Shown: in pieces, positions 33,326-44,639 of the stretch
Numbering within the stretch: the stretch's first letter is position 1
How the letters are laid out: every line of letters starts with the position of its first letter
NCBI GenBank assembly: GCA_903632075.3
Contig: CAHIKZ030002090.1
Location: 2,475,001 to 2,539,000, forward strand
Direction: 5' to 3'
DNA from: Acanthosepion pharaonis
Taxonomy: Eukaryota > Mollusca > Cephalopoda > Sepiida > Sepiidae
DNA: 64,000 nucleotides
Notes under the pieces: model-generated
What the model saw: only the letters and a program-made list of their open reading frames with translations
The model's database searches: none
What the model was told of the DNA's origin: nothing
Position numbers and translations under genes: made by a program

Positions 33326-33655
33326 AGTGTGTGACGTCATTTGTATACATTTGGACATGCGTCGAGCAGATATGAATGTACGAGAGAAAATCAGGGAGAA
33401 TTGTAGTTTAAAAACACTAAAATCGACCTTGCTAACCGAAACGACCCTCTGTGTCTCAATCGGTAAAGCACGTCAGCTTATATGACGGTTCCGTATAGGA
33501 TATAGGTTCGATTCCTGTCGGAGGATGGATATTTTCTATGAAAATTTCTCGGACATTCAGGCCGATAAATGTTAATACTGTTTATTATAAACAGAGTATT
33601 TACTTAGATATCTGTATCTATAAAAAGAACGTATAAACATAAAAAATGTCTTAAT
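33326..33655 (+). mobile_element. SINE family B, best copy
   Basis: A tRNA-like head (33445-33525) is followed by GGACATTCAGGCCGATAAATG, TACTGTTTATTATAAACAG and CTATAAAAAGAACGTATAAAC. Other copies or parts lie at 30755, 34325, 40485, 49197, 59860, 60265 and 61075. The upstream part 33326-33444 (GTGTGACGTCATTTGT..., CGACCTTGCTAACCG) also recurs next to the copy at 60022. Confidence 0.75.
33445..33525 (+). tRNA. tRNA-like SINE head (class II fold), not a functional tRNA
   Basis: The 81 bases fold as a cloverleaf. The acceptor stem is CCCTCTG/CGGAGGA with one mismatch (seven pairs in the sister copy). The D arm carries the A box TCTCAATCGGTAAAGCA. The anticodon stem is CGTCA/TGACG with a seven-base loop GCTTATA, followed by a long variable arm TTCCGTATAGGA. 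The T stem is ATAGG/CCTGT around TTCGATT. The long variable arm points to a Leu- or Ser-type ancestor. Position 33 of the loop is not U and the triplet would read UUA (a stop codon), so decoding function is not expected. It is the pol III promoter of the SINE. Confidence 0.55.
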
Positions 33656-33876
33656 ATATATATATATGTGTGTGAGTTTTTATAGTTAGACTTTGCATTT
33701 AATATGGTATTAAAAACGTTTCACTGTTAACATCGATTTCACCATAAAACATATAGTAACACATGCATTTCACGTTTATAATACGACATTAAAAGCATAA
33801 TTTTACACGATATATTGTTCTATCCTCAGAATATTGTGTACTGTGGGCAGAAATCTACAATAAGCTCTTAATTGAA

Positions 33877-33920
<44 letters not shown>

Positions 33921-34148
33921 TTTACTTAAAAATATGATTCCAACGCTACATACTCTTTTCTTTAAACAATTGCTCTAGCCGTCACCATAGTAATTTTAAT
34001 TGCAATAATGAATATGCTTATATATGCTTATTATATTTATGCTCTACTTTTGTATCGAGCACTATTTTTTTTAAAATAATAACAAAAATACTAAATAACT
34101 TTGGATTATTTACCTAAGGAGTTCGTTCCTATTTTCTATATATTTTTT

Positions 34149-34149
<1 letters not shown>
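33656..34149. repeat. AT-rich sequence with (TA)n at 33878-33916
   Basis: Short (TA)n/(TG)n at 33653-33673 and (TA)n at 33878-33916. TTATGCTCT...GAGCACT at 34036-34062 has a diverged relative at 16757-16785. No gene. Confidence 0.5.

Positions 34150-34204
<55 letters not shown>
34150..34204. repeat. (CA)n-(TA)n microsatellite
   Basis: Compound dinucleotide tract. Confidence 0.95.
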
Positions 34205-34206
<2 letters not shown>

Positions 34207-34324
34207 CTTCGAACGTTAATTATACGGATATATCTTTTTTTGTTTAGTTTTTTAAACAGGAATTATTCCGTCTCCTGATCTACACACTTGAGAAAACTTA
34301 TAAAAGAAAATGTGACCTCAAGCA

Positions 34325-34420
34325 TTTTCTTTAATAAGTTTTTCTCGGGTATGCAGGCCGGTATACGAAATAAAAGTTAAATATTAATTGCATAAAAAAC
34401 ACAACTACGAAATTTACTCA
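34325..34420 (+). mobile_element. SINE family B tail fragment
   Basis: TTTCTCGGGTATGCAGGCCGG and the following TATACGAAATAAAAG resemble the CTCGGACATTCAGGCCGGTAAACG part of SINE B. The head is missing. Confidence 0.4.
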
Positions 34421-34655
34421 CTTTCATTTATTGGACATTAAATTATGTCACTTAAAATCCTCCATAATTTACCTAGATTTTTCAGTTAACCTGAGTAAAT
34501 TTATGAACGTCTCTTAGATTTAACAATTTTAAAAACTTAACATCATCTTTACTTTAGTTTATAAATACTTGTTGCAAAATAAAATCCTTACATTTGTCTT
34601 GAAGATGTCCATCGAAGAAATGAGACGCATTGGGTAACTTTTCCTTTTCTGTTTC

Positions 34656-34660
<5 letters not shown>
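34415..34660 (+). repeat. Dispersed repeat F, copy 2
   Basis: CTCACTTTCATTTATTGGAC, CCTAGATTTTTCAGTTAACC and AAATACTTGTTGCAAAATAA match the copies at 19225 and 41460. It ends at a (TA)n-(TG)n tract. Confidence 0.65.

Positions 34661-34741
<81 letters not shown>
34659..34741. repeat. (TA)n-(TG)n microsatellite
   Basis: Compound dinucleotide tract following repeat F. Confidence 0.95.
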
Positions 34742-34742
<1 letters not shown>

Positions 34743-34979
34743 TCTCGGGAAATAATAATAAATTAAATATTCACTTATCTTCCATCTACTTTGAGTTTCG
34801 CGGGATTACATCCACTTTTCTGATGTGATAATAAAATTTGCAAATTAGTCTCCTGATATATGCGTACACGTAATTTCGTGAAACTCGAAGTCGGAACGCG
34901 ATAAGTGAATGTTTTGTTTTGTTTTATTCATCAATATCAATGGTCTTTCTCTTGATATCAATTACTACATCGATACTAA

Positions 34980-35565
34980 AAACGCATTTGTATAACAAAG
35001 AATTTGAACACAGATTAGGCTTCAGTAAGAAGATTTTTGTCCGACGCCGCAAGATGTTACAAAAGCAAAAACATTGACCTAAGAACTTGAGTGATGTTCT
35101 TTAATCGCCTCATCAGATGGAGACTTGCACCTGGAGATCAGGGACGTCGCCCAACTTTTTCCTCAATGCCTAAGCGCTTTCTAAGATCAATGATTAAAAA
35201 CGGCTTCAGAATCACAAGGAATTGAGCCAAATAACAGCACCAACGTCACTTGATGACTTTCAACAGTATCAGGAATTAAAATGAATAGCTCATGGAAATC
35301 GAAGATAAAATAATGACATTATATAAATGTTGAGGTATCACACTGCTTCGAACAAAAGATTAGGAAGGAAAGCTCTATAAATACTGAAAAGAGATATAAC
35401 AGCTACTGGACTTGAGGAAACTATTTTCCTAAAAAAATGTTTTATGAGAAAAGTTTAATAAATTTCAACCGACAATAGATTGAGCGATTCGGTACACGAA
35501 TGCCGAACATTTGCTTATAAGAAAACAGCTGATGTTGCTATTCCTATTTTTGTGATTAATAATGT
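34980..35565 (+). mobile_element. LINE-X 3' fragment, copy 2
   Basis: It shares GATATAACAGCTACTGGACT, the CTATTTTCC...AATGTTT block and AATGCCGAACAT...TATAAGAAAACAGC with 2335-2500, and the SL-DFQQYQELK-like stretch with 50240-50290. All frames are broken. Confidence 0.6.
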
Positions 35566-36851
35566 TTAGTAAACCGAACACAAGTCCCCTAGTGCGGTAC
35601 ACCCACTGTGGATTCAATGCACTACAACAGTAATGATCTTCAAAATAAAGCGCTAAACATTGTTTCATAGCAATGCGTGACCCCAAACCATCTCTTCTGA
35701 TTCTTCATACGGGAAAAGTTCACGACTAACCACGTTTATTTCTTACCCCGCGTTAAAATATCCAACATTTTAAAAGCGACGGTGTAGCGTACATTGTTTT
35801 CGATTGCAATATTGAATTATATCTCCCACTTTTGCCTCCTCTTCAGCAAAGTACTTGAAGTTAATTATTTTCTTTGCCTTTGAATCTATTATACATCACT
35901 GAACAGCGTTGTTGAATTTGCTATGCTCTGAACAGAAGTGATCTATATGGCATGGTGTCTATATCCACCCACCAGGATTTAATTGGTTCGATTTCTTGCC
36001 GTAAGGGAACCAACTGAGTGTGCGGATTGAAGATGGGATCAAAGTTTAAACTAATAAAAAGCACTATAGGTTGAAATAGTTCGTTACAGTTTATGTAATC
36101 TACAGATTTTGCGAAAATGGATCCAGCTAAGCAGACAAGGCTGTTGCAGATGACTGTTGATTTTAAGGTAAAAAGCACGATTCTTTCAATCGAATTCCCA
36201 TTATTCTAAGGAGGGAATAAACTAAAATTTCTTATTAATTTATAGAGTTAAAGAACATATTTGTTTTGTGGTTTGAAACTCTATCATTTTTATTTTATTG
36301 TATTTTCTTTTTATTCATGCCGAAATTCTGTTCTTTTTTGTATTATTTATTTTTCTCAATACAAACATTTTGTGACTTGTTAATGGAATCCAGAACATTC
36401 CATTAAAACTAAAGAGGGCAACGCCAATAGTAGTGATCGTAGAAATGACCATTATTGGAAATGTTGGTAACGGGAAATGTTTGGGATCAGCGACAAACAG
36501 GTATCAGATGCTAGCTCGCTTTGTTTCTTAATCAATTCAACTTAAGCAAAGCAAAAACGTCACTAAGACGTAAGTAATTACTGAGATGGAAGGAGAATAA
36601 AAAGACTTAAGAAGGAACCGGAAACCCAATATTAAACAAGGGATAAACCATTACCGCCGTTCAAAAGACCGGCAAAGGGCGTGAACCGGATTTGGGGGAT
36701 TAAAAGAAAGACAACAGAACGAAAAATCATTGAGGCGTCAGAAACTAATTTGACATCTTTATATTCTTGCAAATAAACAGAGACGCTGGGACTCTATCTG
36801 CCCAGGTAAGCCATACAGACATAAGACCCCCTTCTAGCGGATATATCTTTT
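35566..36851. other. No gene seen
   Basis: One tRNA-like word, TTGGTTCGATTTC at 35979-35991, could be a B box of an unrecognised SINE. No A box was found near it. Otherwise nothing. Confidence 0.45.
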
Positions 36852-39640
36852 TTATTTGCCGTGTCCCTTCATGCCGTAGGTGATCACGGCCGTCCAATTA
36901 CTCAAGTCCTTTGTAGCTCTTTTGTTTTCTCTTTTCGTTATTTCTCCCATACACTGTTCTGCTATCCACTTGCCCAATCCCATTATGTCACGAGTTGCTT
37001 TCTTCTGTCCCACTTTCCCTCTATCCGTCCTGTGAGTATCAGATTTTCCAAGCCCTCCTTCCTCATTACGTGTCCCAGGAATTTCACCTTCCTCTTCCTG
37101 ATGTGAAGGACACGTTTTCTCTTTGTTTCTATTCTCTCCAAAAATGGTTTCCTTAACATTCTTCTGCATAAGCACATTTTATGTTGCTTCGAGTCGCTTC
37201 TTCATCTTTGAGGAGATTGCTCGACATTCGCTGCCACAATGGAAGACTCATATCAGGTAACAGTTCAGTACTCTTTTCTTTGTTTCTAACCAAACCATCC
37301 TATCTCGTAATACTCTTAGATTTTGGAATACATCTTTGGCCATCCCAATACGTCTTCGTATTTTCCCATATATTTAAATTTCTATACGTGCTTGATTTTA
37401 GCGTCCCCGACCGGTAAATCTCATTTTGCTCTAATCTTTTTGCTAATGACCATGCATTCTGTCTTCTTGTAGTTTATGCTTAGTCCCTTCTTCTAGCTCT
37501 CCTTTGCTATCTTCAATAGGAGGTTTTGTAGTTTCTTTTCCCTGTCTGCTATCAGCATTGTGTCATCTGCATATCTTATCTTGTTAAGATGTGTGCCGCC
37601 GATAATGAATCCTGATACAATTTCCAGTTCTCTCAGAATTGCTTCGCTATATAGGTTGAATAAATCCGGTGAGAAGACACATCCTTTCCTTACACCTCTT
37701 TCAATTTTTGTATATATGCTGAATTCATTTTCTATTCGTATGCAGGCAGTTTGCTGCCTGTAGAGATCGTTGCTTATTCTGGTGTCTTTCGCGAATATGT
37801 AAAGGTTGCTGAGTAACTCTAACAGATCTTTTTGGCGTACTTTGTCGATCGCCTTTGCGTCGTCTATAAAACACAGTTCTTCTACATTTCTATTGCGCGT
37901 TCAGAATTCGGACGTTGAGTTTTGTTATTTGGTTCATTAGGCCGATTGTTCGCTGGAAATCACATTGGTGTGCGCCGGGTTTCTTAGGCAATGTTATGAA
38001 AATAGATCTGTCTAGGTCTTTCGGTATATCAACACTGTTATAGATTTAATTTATTACTTCTGTAATCTTGTCTAGGCCGAAATCATCTAAGGTCTCCAGC
38101 ATCGCTATTACATTTCCGTCTGGCCCTGCCGCTTTGTTTATTGTTTAATTTGGCCAGTGTAGCTTCCACTTGGTCTTTTAGTATTTCTGACCCGGTGGTA
38201 TTTCTGTGTATTTCCGGTTGTTCTATTTTGTCGTGGAAGAGATCTCCAATATATTCATTCCAGCACTGAAGAATTTTTTCTCTCTCTAATATATTCTGTC
38301 TTTGGATTTTATGCAACCTATTGATGAGCAATGTCTTCTGTCCTGTTTGTTCCTTTATTTATTTATTTTTTTTTTGCGTATCTCCTTTATCTGTGATTCT
38401 CATTCTATCTATTTCTGCACATTTTTCCTTGAGCCATTCTTATTTAGCCTGCATGTATTTGTTCCTTATTTCATTGTGTAGTTTTCTGTATTCCGTTCCA
38501 TATGTTGGCATTGTTTTCTGTCTCCTTTGCATCATGTCGAGAATCGCATCTGTGACTCACTCGTTTTTCTTCTTCGTCTTTTCCCCTTTGCTGACGCCAC
38601 TCTAGTTTCTCTTAGTGTGTCCCATTTCGAGTTTCCATTTTGCCCCTCGTATCATCTTTTCACACTGTTCATATATTTTTCCTCCGGTTTCGTATCGTTC
38701 CGGAGTTTGTTGCATTGCAATTTGGGTGCTGCGTTAGGCTTCTTTAGTTGCCATAATTTCACTCTTGAGATGGCCACTTCCGCAGTTGACACTTATAGAG
38801 ATAGGTTTTGCAGTGAACATTTGCATTCCCGAATTGGTGGTTATATAGTTAATTTATTTTTTAGTTTCTCCTCCTGCGCTTTTCCATGTCCATAATTGTC
38901 TTGGATGTTCGTGGAACCAGGTGTTGGCCATTACCTGGCCATTGACCGTGCACCACTGGACCCATTTTTCTCCGCGTTCGTTGCGGGTTCTCTTGACCAT
39001 GTTCACCATAGCCTATGAATATAGAATACAGCGCAGTACTTAATCTGTTCAATAAAACAACGTTAAAGATTAACACTCATGAGTTAGACACTCTACTGAA
39101 TCTGACTATATCGCCAAATCACCACCAGCTGTTCCGTAATTCTTCAGTCTTCGATATCAAAGGCTGGCAGTGAATATTCGGAAAAAACATGGCCGCCTTT
39201 ATACACGTCGCATTGAATATTTTGAGCCTTCTGATTGATTAACCCTTCTATTGGTGAACTATAAAATGAGTCAGCTCATTTTGGCTGGCTCACTAGTACA
39301 CCAGGGTACCCAAAAAATCCAACATGTTCCAATCCTGAATTTGCCAGCTATCTCCCCCGCTCTTCGTTGCCTACTTTGACAATCAGGTCTCCCATGATAA
39401 TTATACCTTCTTGAGATTTGCACTGAGCCTTAGCGTTCTACAGAGTAGAAATGATCGAATTCTTCTTCCGTACTTTCAGCTGCCGGTGCATATACTATTA
39501 TAATAAATATGTTGAAAGGATTTCCTTTCAGTTTAACTACAAGAATTCCTTCAGATAATTGACAGTATTCCAGAACACATTTATTGATATCTTGATCTCG
39601 GACATAAAACCTTAAAACTTTCGGTCACTACTGCCAACGT
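36852..39640 (-). pseudogene. RTE-type LINE, endonuclease plus reverse transcriptase
   Basis: Longest retrotransposon remnant in the window (about 2.8 kb, minus strand). From the 5' side: GNPFNIFIIIVYAPAAESTE near 39470-39530 is an apurinic-type endonuclease block (the IIQVYAPT region), followed by the frameshifted MGDLNAKVG-like stretch near 39380. The linker frame (38083-38331) reads EREKILQCWNEYIGDLFHD. Near 37860 FIDDAKA stands for FIDYTKAFD. RYADDT at 37559-37576 is the RT catalytic site. The C-terminus (36983-37177) has LCRRMLRKPFLERIETKRKR and FLGHVMRKEGLENLIL. Many stops and frameshifts make it dead. Near 39180-39340 the sequence does not fit the element and may be a small insertion. 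Other copies of its 3' end lie at 7960, 10455, 13145, 25386 and 42395. Confidence 0.8.
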
Positions 39641-40062
39641 CACGCCTCGCTGTGCCAAGAACCGTAAATCACTGATTCAGAGGATGAGTGTTGGTAATGA
39701 GTACACTAAACCGCACATCACTTTATATCCTGACATTACAATTGATCTATTTCTGGCAATCGATGACAGCATGCGATTATCGTAGATAGGAAAATATAGT
39801 CTCAGACTTCGTTTGTAGAATCAAGATAAAGTGTAGTTATAATTCATGTTTGTGTCGTCGGCTACTAAATCATATCACTGTTCCCATTTCAAAGTATTAT
39901 TCGCAATCCCAAAAGAGAAAAAAAAACTTTCAAAGGGTCGATGAACTTCAAGCTTAGACGGCTAAAAAACGTTAGCATCAACAGAGTCTCCATTATAAAA
40001 GCAAGGAGAAACCACTTCACTTTTCCTCCTCCAGAATAGAAGAGCTTTCCAAGAATGACTAT
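39641..40062. other. No gene seen
   Basis: Possibly the 5' part of the RTE element up to about 39800; nothing recognisable. Confidence 0.4.
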
Positions 40063-40073
40063 ACACACACACA

Positions 40074-40141
<68 letters not shown>
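40063..40141. repeat. (CA)n-(CG)-(TA)n microsatellite
   Basis: CACACACGCACGCACG, then (CA)n, then (TA)n. Confidence 0.95.
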
Positions 40142-40144
<3 letters not shown>

Positions 40145-40185
40145 TTCTCAGAGATAACCTGTAGAAAAGACAATATTTATAAATA

Positions 40186-40464
40186 TAAATGACAATAGGA
40201 AAACTAGTTATTGTTGACGCGTTTCGTCAACGTCAAATGTGGACATTCTCAAAGCAAAAAACGAAATGAATTTAATTAAAGAACATAACTATTAATAACA
40301 AAAAACAGAATGATCTACATTCCTCCAGTTGCTAAGAACATTCTGTTTTTTGTTATTATTAGTTATGTCCTTTAATTAAATTCATTTCGTTTTTTGCTTT
40401 GAGAAAGTCCACATTCGACGAAACGCGTCAGCAAAAACTACAGTTTTCCTATTGTCATTTATAA
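40186..40464. repeat. Foldback with 127-bp arms
   Basis: Arms 40186-40312 and 40338-40464 are reverse complements with few mismatches around a 25-base loop. Each arm holds the 13-base word GACGAAACGCGTC (right arm 40417-40429; inverted in the left arm at 40216-40228). Paired GAAACG-type motifs also occur in the foldbacks at 10843 and 63842. Probably a non-coding end of a retroelement; the family is unproven. Confidence 0.85.
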
Positions 40465-40484
40465 GTATATATATATATTGTTTA

Positions 40485-40827
40485 ACATTATTTTTACAGA
40501 TATAAATATTTAAGTAAATATTAAGTTTATAATAAACAGTATTATCAACATTAAGCGGCCTTTACTCGAACCTGTATCCTACACGGAACCGTCATTAGGA
40601 CTGACCTTCTATACTATTTAGCTACAGAGAAAGTGTCTGGTTTGCAAAGTCAACTTACTGGTTTTATCCAAACAAATTTCCCACGGATTTTCTCGAACGA
40701 TCATATCTGCTCGAAGCAAATCTTAACGTAAACAAATGACAACATAAATTAAATGTAATTAATACTGTTTATTATAAACAGAACATTTACTCAAATAATT
40801 GTATCTATAAAAATAACGTATAAACAG

Positions 40828-40830
<3 letters not shown>
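40485..40830 (-). mobile_element. SINE family B, inverted composite
   Basis: The left part (40490-40640) carries the tail and tRNA-like head on the minus strand (CGAACCTGTATCCTACACGG, ACCGTCAT). The right part (40765-40826) repeats the tail on the plus strand (TACTGTTTATTATAAACAGA, CTATAAAAATAACGTATAAAC). Confidence 0.65.
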
Positions 40831-40896
<66 letters not shown>

Positions 40897-40897
40897 T
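40831..40897. repeat. (TA)n-(GA)n microsatellite
   Basis: (TA)n followed by (GA)n. Confidence 0.95.
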
Positions 40898-41111
40898 GAG
40901 AGAGGGGAGAGGAAGAAAGAGAATGAGATATTTACAAAAGTGTTATTAATTGTAATATATTTACAGCTATATTTTCGTATTTTAACTATCAGATTATTGT
41001 TTAAAAAAGGAAAAGAACATATATATTGCCATTATAATGTGTCTAAATTTGATTGAAGCTGATTGTACATAATGTTTATTCAAATTTAAATATTATTATT
41101 TTTATTAATAT

Positions 41112-41165
<54 letters not shown>
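41112..41165. repeat. (TA)n-(TG)n microsatellite
   Basis: Compound dinucleotide tract. Confidence 0.95.
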
Positions 41166-41166
<1 letters not shown>

Positions 41167-41459
41167 TATTTTAGGATATTAAAAGATGTTAAAAATCGCT
41201 AAGTCTTGTGAAATTATGGATAATGCTATCTGACGTAATTTAATGTGTTATAAGCAAAAGTGAGTATGTTTTGTATTTTATTTTTTTAATAATGTAAATA
41301 ATATTTACATTATTTTAGTTCGAGATTAATATATACATACATGACTATAATTTTTTTAAAAATGAAATAAAAATTTATAAAGTTCGATTATTTCGAAATT
41401 TGTAATACATAAAATAATTCCAAGCTAAATTAATATAAATATAATTTATATTATTAAAA
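41166..41459. other. No gene seen
   Basis: Very AT-rich; nothing recognised. Confidence 0.5.
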
Positions 41460-41716
41460 AAATAACTCACTTTTGTTCATTAGGCTTTAAATAACGTCAC
41501 TTAATTTATCTAGATTTTTCTGTTTGCCTGATGAATATTTAGGAGTTTTCGTAAATTTAAAAATATTTCAAAAAGTAACATTTTTATTTTTTATATTTAT
41601 TTATTAATTTTTTTATTTTTTATTTTTTTTTTTACAAAGACTTGTCGCAAAATAAAATGCTGACTTTTTTGTTTTGCTAAATTCCATCAGGGGAAAAAAG
41701 GCAAGTTTTTCTTTTG

Positions 41717-41720
<4 letters not shown>
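41460..41720 (+). repeat. Dispersed repeat F, copy 3
   Basis: CTCACTTTTGTTCATTAGGC, CTAGATTTTTCTGTTTGCC and ACTTGTCGCAAAATAAAATG match the other F copies. It is followed by (TA)n-(TG)n. Confidence 0.65.

Positions 41721-41812
<92 letters not shown>
41719..41812. repeat. (TA)n-(TG)n microsatellite
   Basis: (TA)n of 30 bp, then about 62 bp of pure (TG)n. Confidence 0.95.
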
Positions 41813-41813
<1 letters not shown>

Positions 41814-42394
41814 TATTTTATAATTCCTTTTAAAGCTTTGATTCATAGAACCACCATGGAAATCTGTGCGAATGAATCCTAACTACATGAAGCAACAATG
41901 AGAGCAATATTTACTTGGACTGAATATATTTTAATCTCATGTTCCTTAAGGACAGCTGTGATCATGACTCTCCACGTATTTTCCCTCATTATCTGTAAAT
42001 TACCATGAACCCTAATGAAAGGAAATGAAGTGTTGTTCTTTTCTACTGTTTGGAGATGAGAGTTTTCCTTCTCTCAGCCTGGTTGCTACATAGCCCATTC
42101 TGCCTGGCTATTTAATCCATAGTTGGCGGGGAGGATCTGAAAAAGTTTCATGCTTTTCTTAATGGCATTTGTACAAACAAACCGACCAACCTAGAATTTT
42201 GATTTTCGCTATCCGATTCCATTTCCGTCAGTGTTATTAATTAATAATGCTCGACCATTATTGCTTGTCCCATACGCGCAGCCTTGTGGTAAACTAGGCT
42301 AAGATTAGTAAATTTGATGGGCCGAATAATAAAACTAACAATTGGGAATCTGATGAATAGAGAATGAATCTGAATTAGACCGGAAATGGAGGAA
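41813..42394. other. No gene seen
   Basis: Nothing recognised. Confidence 0.5.
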
Positions 42395-42790
42395 GAACAT
42401 TGTACCTTTGTTCAAAACACCGGAAGAGAAACTGCAGTTTTTATGACCAGAATGCTATAAGAGCAAGCAAGAACATTGCAGAAAGATCAATACCTACATT
42501 TCATAGATTACACAAAGACATTCAATGAAGTACAGCACAAAGCATATTCTGAAATATGAGGAAAGCCTGATTCACACAGAAAATAGATTCAAATAACCCG
42601 TAACCCGTACGGAAAACAAAGAGACTGAATGCAGGTAGAGTTAATTGAATACACAAAATAGAAAGAGGATACAATCAAGATGTGTTTTTATACACCGGAT
42701 TTATTTATAAGGCGAGATGATTCTCAGAAGAGAGGAAAAAGAAAACTGCCATGATTTGTTATCGACAAGCATAACCGCAAGAACATGCCT
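42395..42790 (+). pseudogene. RTE-type LINE palm fragment
   Basis: The plus strand reads NAIRASKNIAERSI and, after a frame change, HFIDYTKTFNEVQHK. These are the TRNAI...LAERA and FIDYTKAFDKV motifs of an RTE-type reverse transcriptase (first catalytic aspartate in FIDYTK). It continues as EYTK and a degraded GVRQGCVFSPDLF-like stretch (CFYTPDLFIR). Stops break it. It ends where element D begins. Confidence 0.7.
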
Positions 42791-42815
42791 TACACTGATT
42801 CAAAAACTATCTGAT

Positions 42816-43170
42816 TGGTTTGGTTTGGTTTGTTTTACGGCATGTCAACCACAATGGCGACAATTTTTATTGCTGGTAATATTTTCCTTCAAAAATGTAT
42901 AGCTAGTAATATTTTATTTTCAAAAATTTATTGCTGCTATAATTTTTTACAAAGTGTTTCTGGTATTAAAACCTATTTTTACACCTTCATAATATTTTGA
43001 CTCCGGCTTGGGGGTTAACTATTTGCCCATAGATGGGAGCCTAACAGGTGCTACGACCCCGGGTCAGGGTTGACTTAGGAACATCATCAACAAAGAGGTG
43101 GTTTCACGCTTCTCAAAACCTCCTGATCAGAGACCTTGCTGTTGGATGTAGTTTATCGTCTTACCCAGGA
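42816..43170 (+). mobile_element. Dispersed element D with 3-unit array
   Basis: It starts with a (GGTTT)n run and GTTTTACGGCATGTCAACC. Three TTATTGCTGGTAATATTTT-like units follow at 42868-42945. It then has GGGAGCCTAACAGGTGCT, CCTCCTGATCAGAGACCTTG and GTAGTTTATCGTCTTACCC. Confidence 0.7.
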
Positions 43171-43284
43171 CGTAAACTATCTGAAAGAAGTATTAGACAA
43201 AGTAGTCGAGGAAGGTAAGAAGAAAGGTTTTGTCATTAACTGTATAGGGACAGGATACACTATTATCAGCAAAACATATCAACA

Positions 43285-44000
43285 TCAAGGAGGTACAGAC
43301 GACAACCTTCAGGAAAGTAACTTGTTGCGTCTTTTTGATGTCACCTTTTCACCTGACATTAAGTGGAGTGATTATATTGACTCAATGGCTAGGTCAACTG
43401 CTAGAAAAGTTGGTTCACTGTGTCGCATTAGTCTATTTCCTCGCTAGATTCTGTTTTGTATATTTATACGCCTACCTTTCGTCCCTGCAATGGATGTTGC
43501 TGCCAGATATAGTTTGGTACTCCTGTTATATATCTCGAGTTTCTTGACAAAAACCCAGCAAGAATCAGCAATGTTATTGGTCCTGACATAGAATCTCGCC
43601 TTCAGTGATCTACCCACCGTCGTAACATAGATTTCCTGTGCCTTTTCTATAAGCATTTCCTATCATTTTTTTTTTCTGATTAGCTTTTCTCTTTCATACT
43701 TCATGAATTTAAGCGTAGTACTGGATTGGATTTACAATGTTTTATCTTCTTTTACTCTTGAAATACCTACATGTAACCGTAAGTTCTATTCTAATAGATT
43801 CTTCCCTCGCTGTGTAACTCTCTTCCGACTTCTTGCTTTCCTGTCAACTACGATCTTCCAAAATTTAAATGTAATGTCAAACGCCATTTCCTGGTTTATT
43901 TTTCACCCTGTTTTATTGACCTTTCTCCCCGCTAAAGTTTTCTAATTTTCTTTCATTAACAGTAGCTTTTTCGCCTTGCTTGGGATGGAATAAATAATAA
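43285..44000 (+). pseudogene. Jockey/CR1-type LINE RT C-terminus, decayed
   Basis: The frame 43136-43447 contains NLQESNLLRLFDVTFSPDIK, then WSDYIDSMARSTARKVGSLC. This matches the family's LRLLGLTFSxDxKWNDYIESIAKSAARKVGSL segment. After a frame change come a weak (M)YCCQI-like block and the SRL(W)NSLP region at 43800-43870. The end is GCCTTGCTTGGGATGGAATA at about 43973. The first 150 codons of that frame upstream of 43285 belong to element D, so the frame is a fusion by chance. Confidence 0.75.
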
Positions 44001-44639
44001 ATGTTTTGTAGCAAACGATAGAAATCCGAACATCCACATAAAGAGCGAAAGATGCTTTTCAGAAATGAAGCAATATATTCCAAGAAAATGCATTGCTTTC
44101 AATGTTCTATATCATATATGGCAGTGAATGCTAGAGAATTACTTCACATATAAAGATTGGAAGCGGAAGAGATGTTGGTCTACCAACGGATATTGTGAAT
44201 ACCACGTACAGCGACGACCACCACACGCAAGGGACAGTCTACGCGCACGAGAAGCGTTGAATTGCGCGTAGAGAATCGTCCTGCGGTTCTTCGACTTAGA
44301 ACGTTCGCTGTGACAGCTCGACGACCACCACCACACGCAGATAACATTTTGAAGGATAATAAGAACGGCAATCAGAAAGAGATTTGAAATTTTGCAAAAA
44401 TAATGAGGGGGGTGGAAGACTTGAACAATTTAACGGCCTGAAGGCAAGTGAAGCAGGGGAAAAGGAGAAATAACCTACTTGACGTGTTTAAATAAATCAA
44501 TAGCAGAACACGTACCAGAAAGACAAAAAGGAAACTGTTATATAGGAACAAACACAGGCGATCCCATTATTGAATTAAGTAGACCATGTGAACATATAGG
44601 GAACGCATACGCAGGAAGTGGCATGACGTCCAACTGATC
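44001..44639. other. No gene; GC-richer patch 44200-44340
   Basis: CGACGACCACCACACGC occurs twice (about 44210 and 44317, about 106 bp apart) around CGCGTAGAGAATCG. It may be a short duplicated segment. No gene. Confidence 0.4.

Noticed and set aside
33445..33525. Functional tRNA gene
   Set aside because: The anticodon loop lacks U33 and would read a stop codon. The sequence is embedded in a multi-copy SINE body.
43136..43447. 103-codon frame as a single gene
   Set aside because: Its first half is the end of element D and its second half is jockey-type RT, so it is a chance fusion of two repeats.
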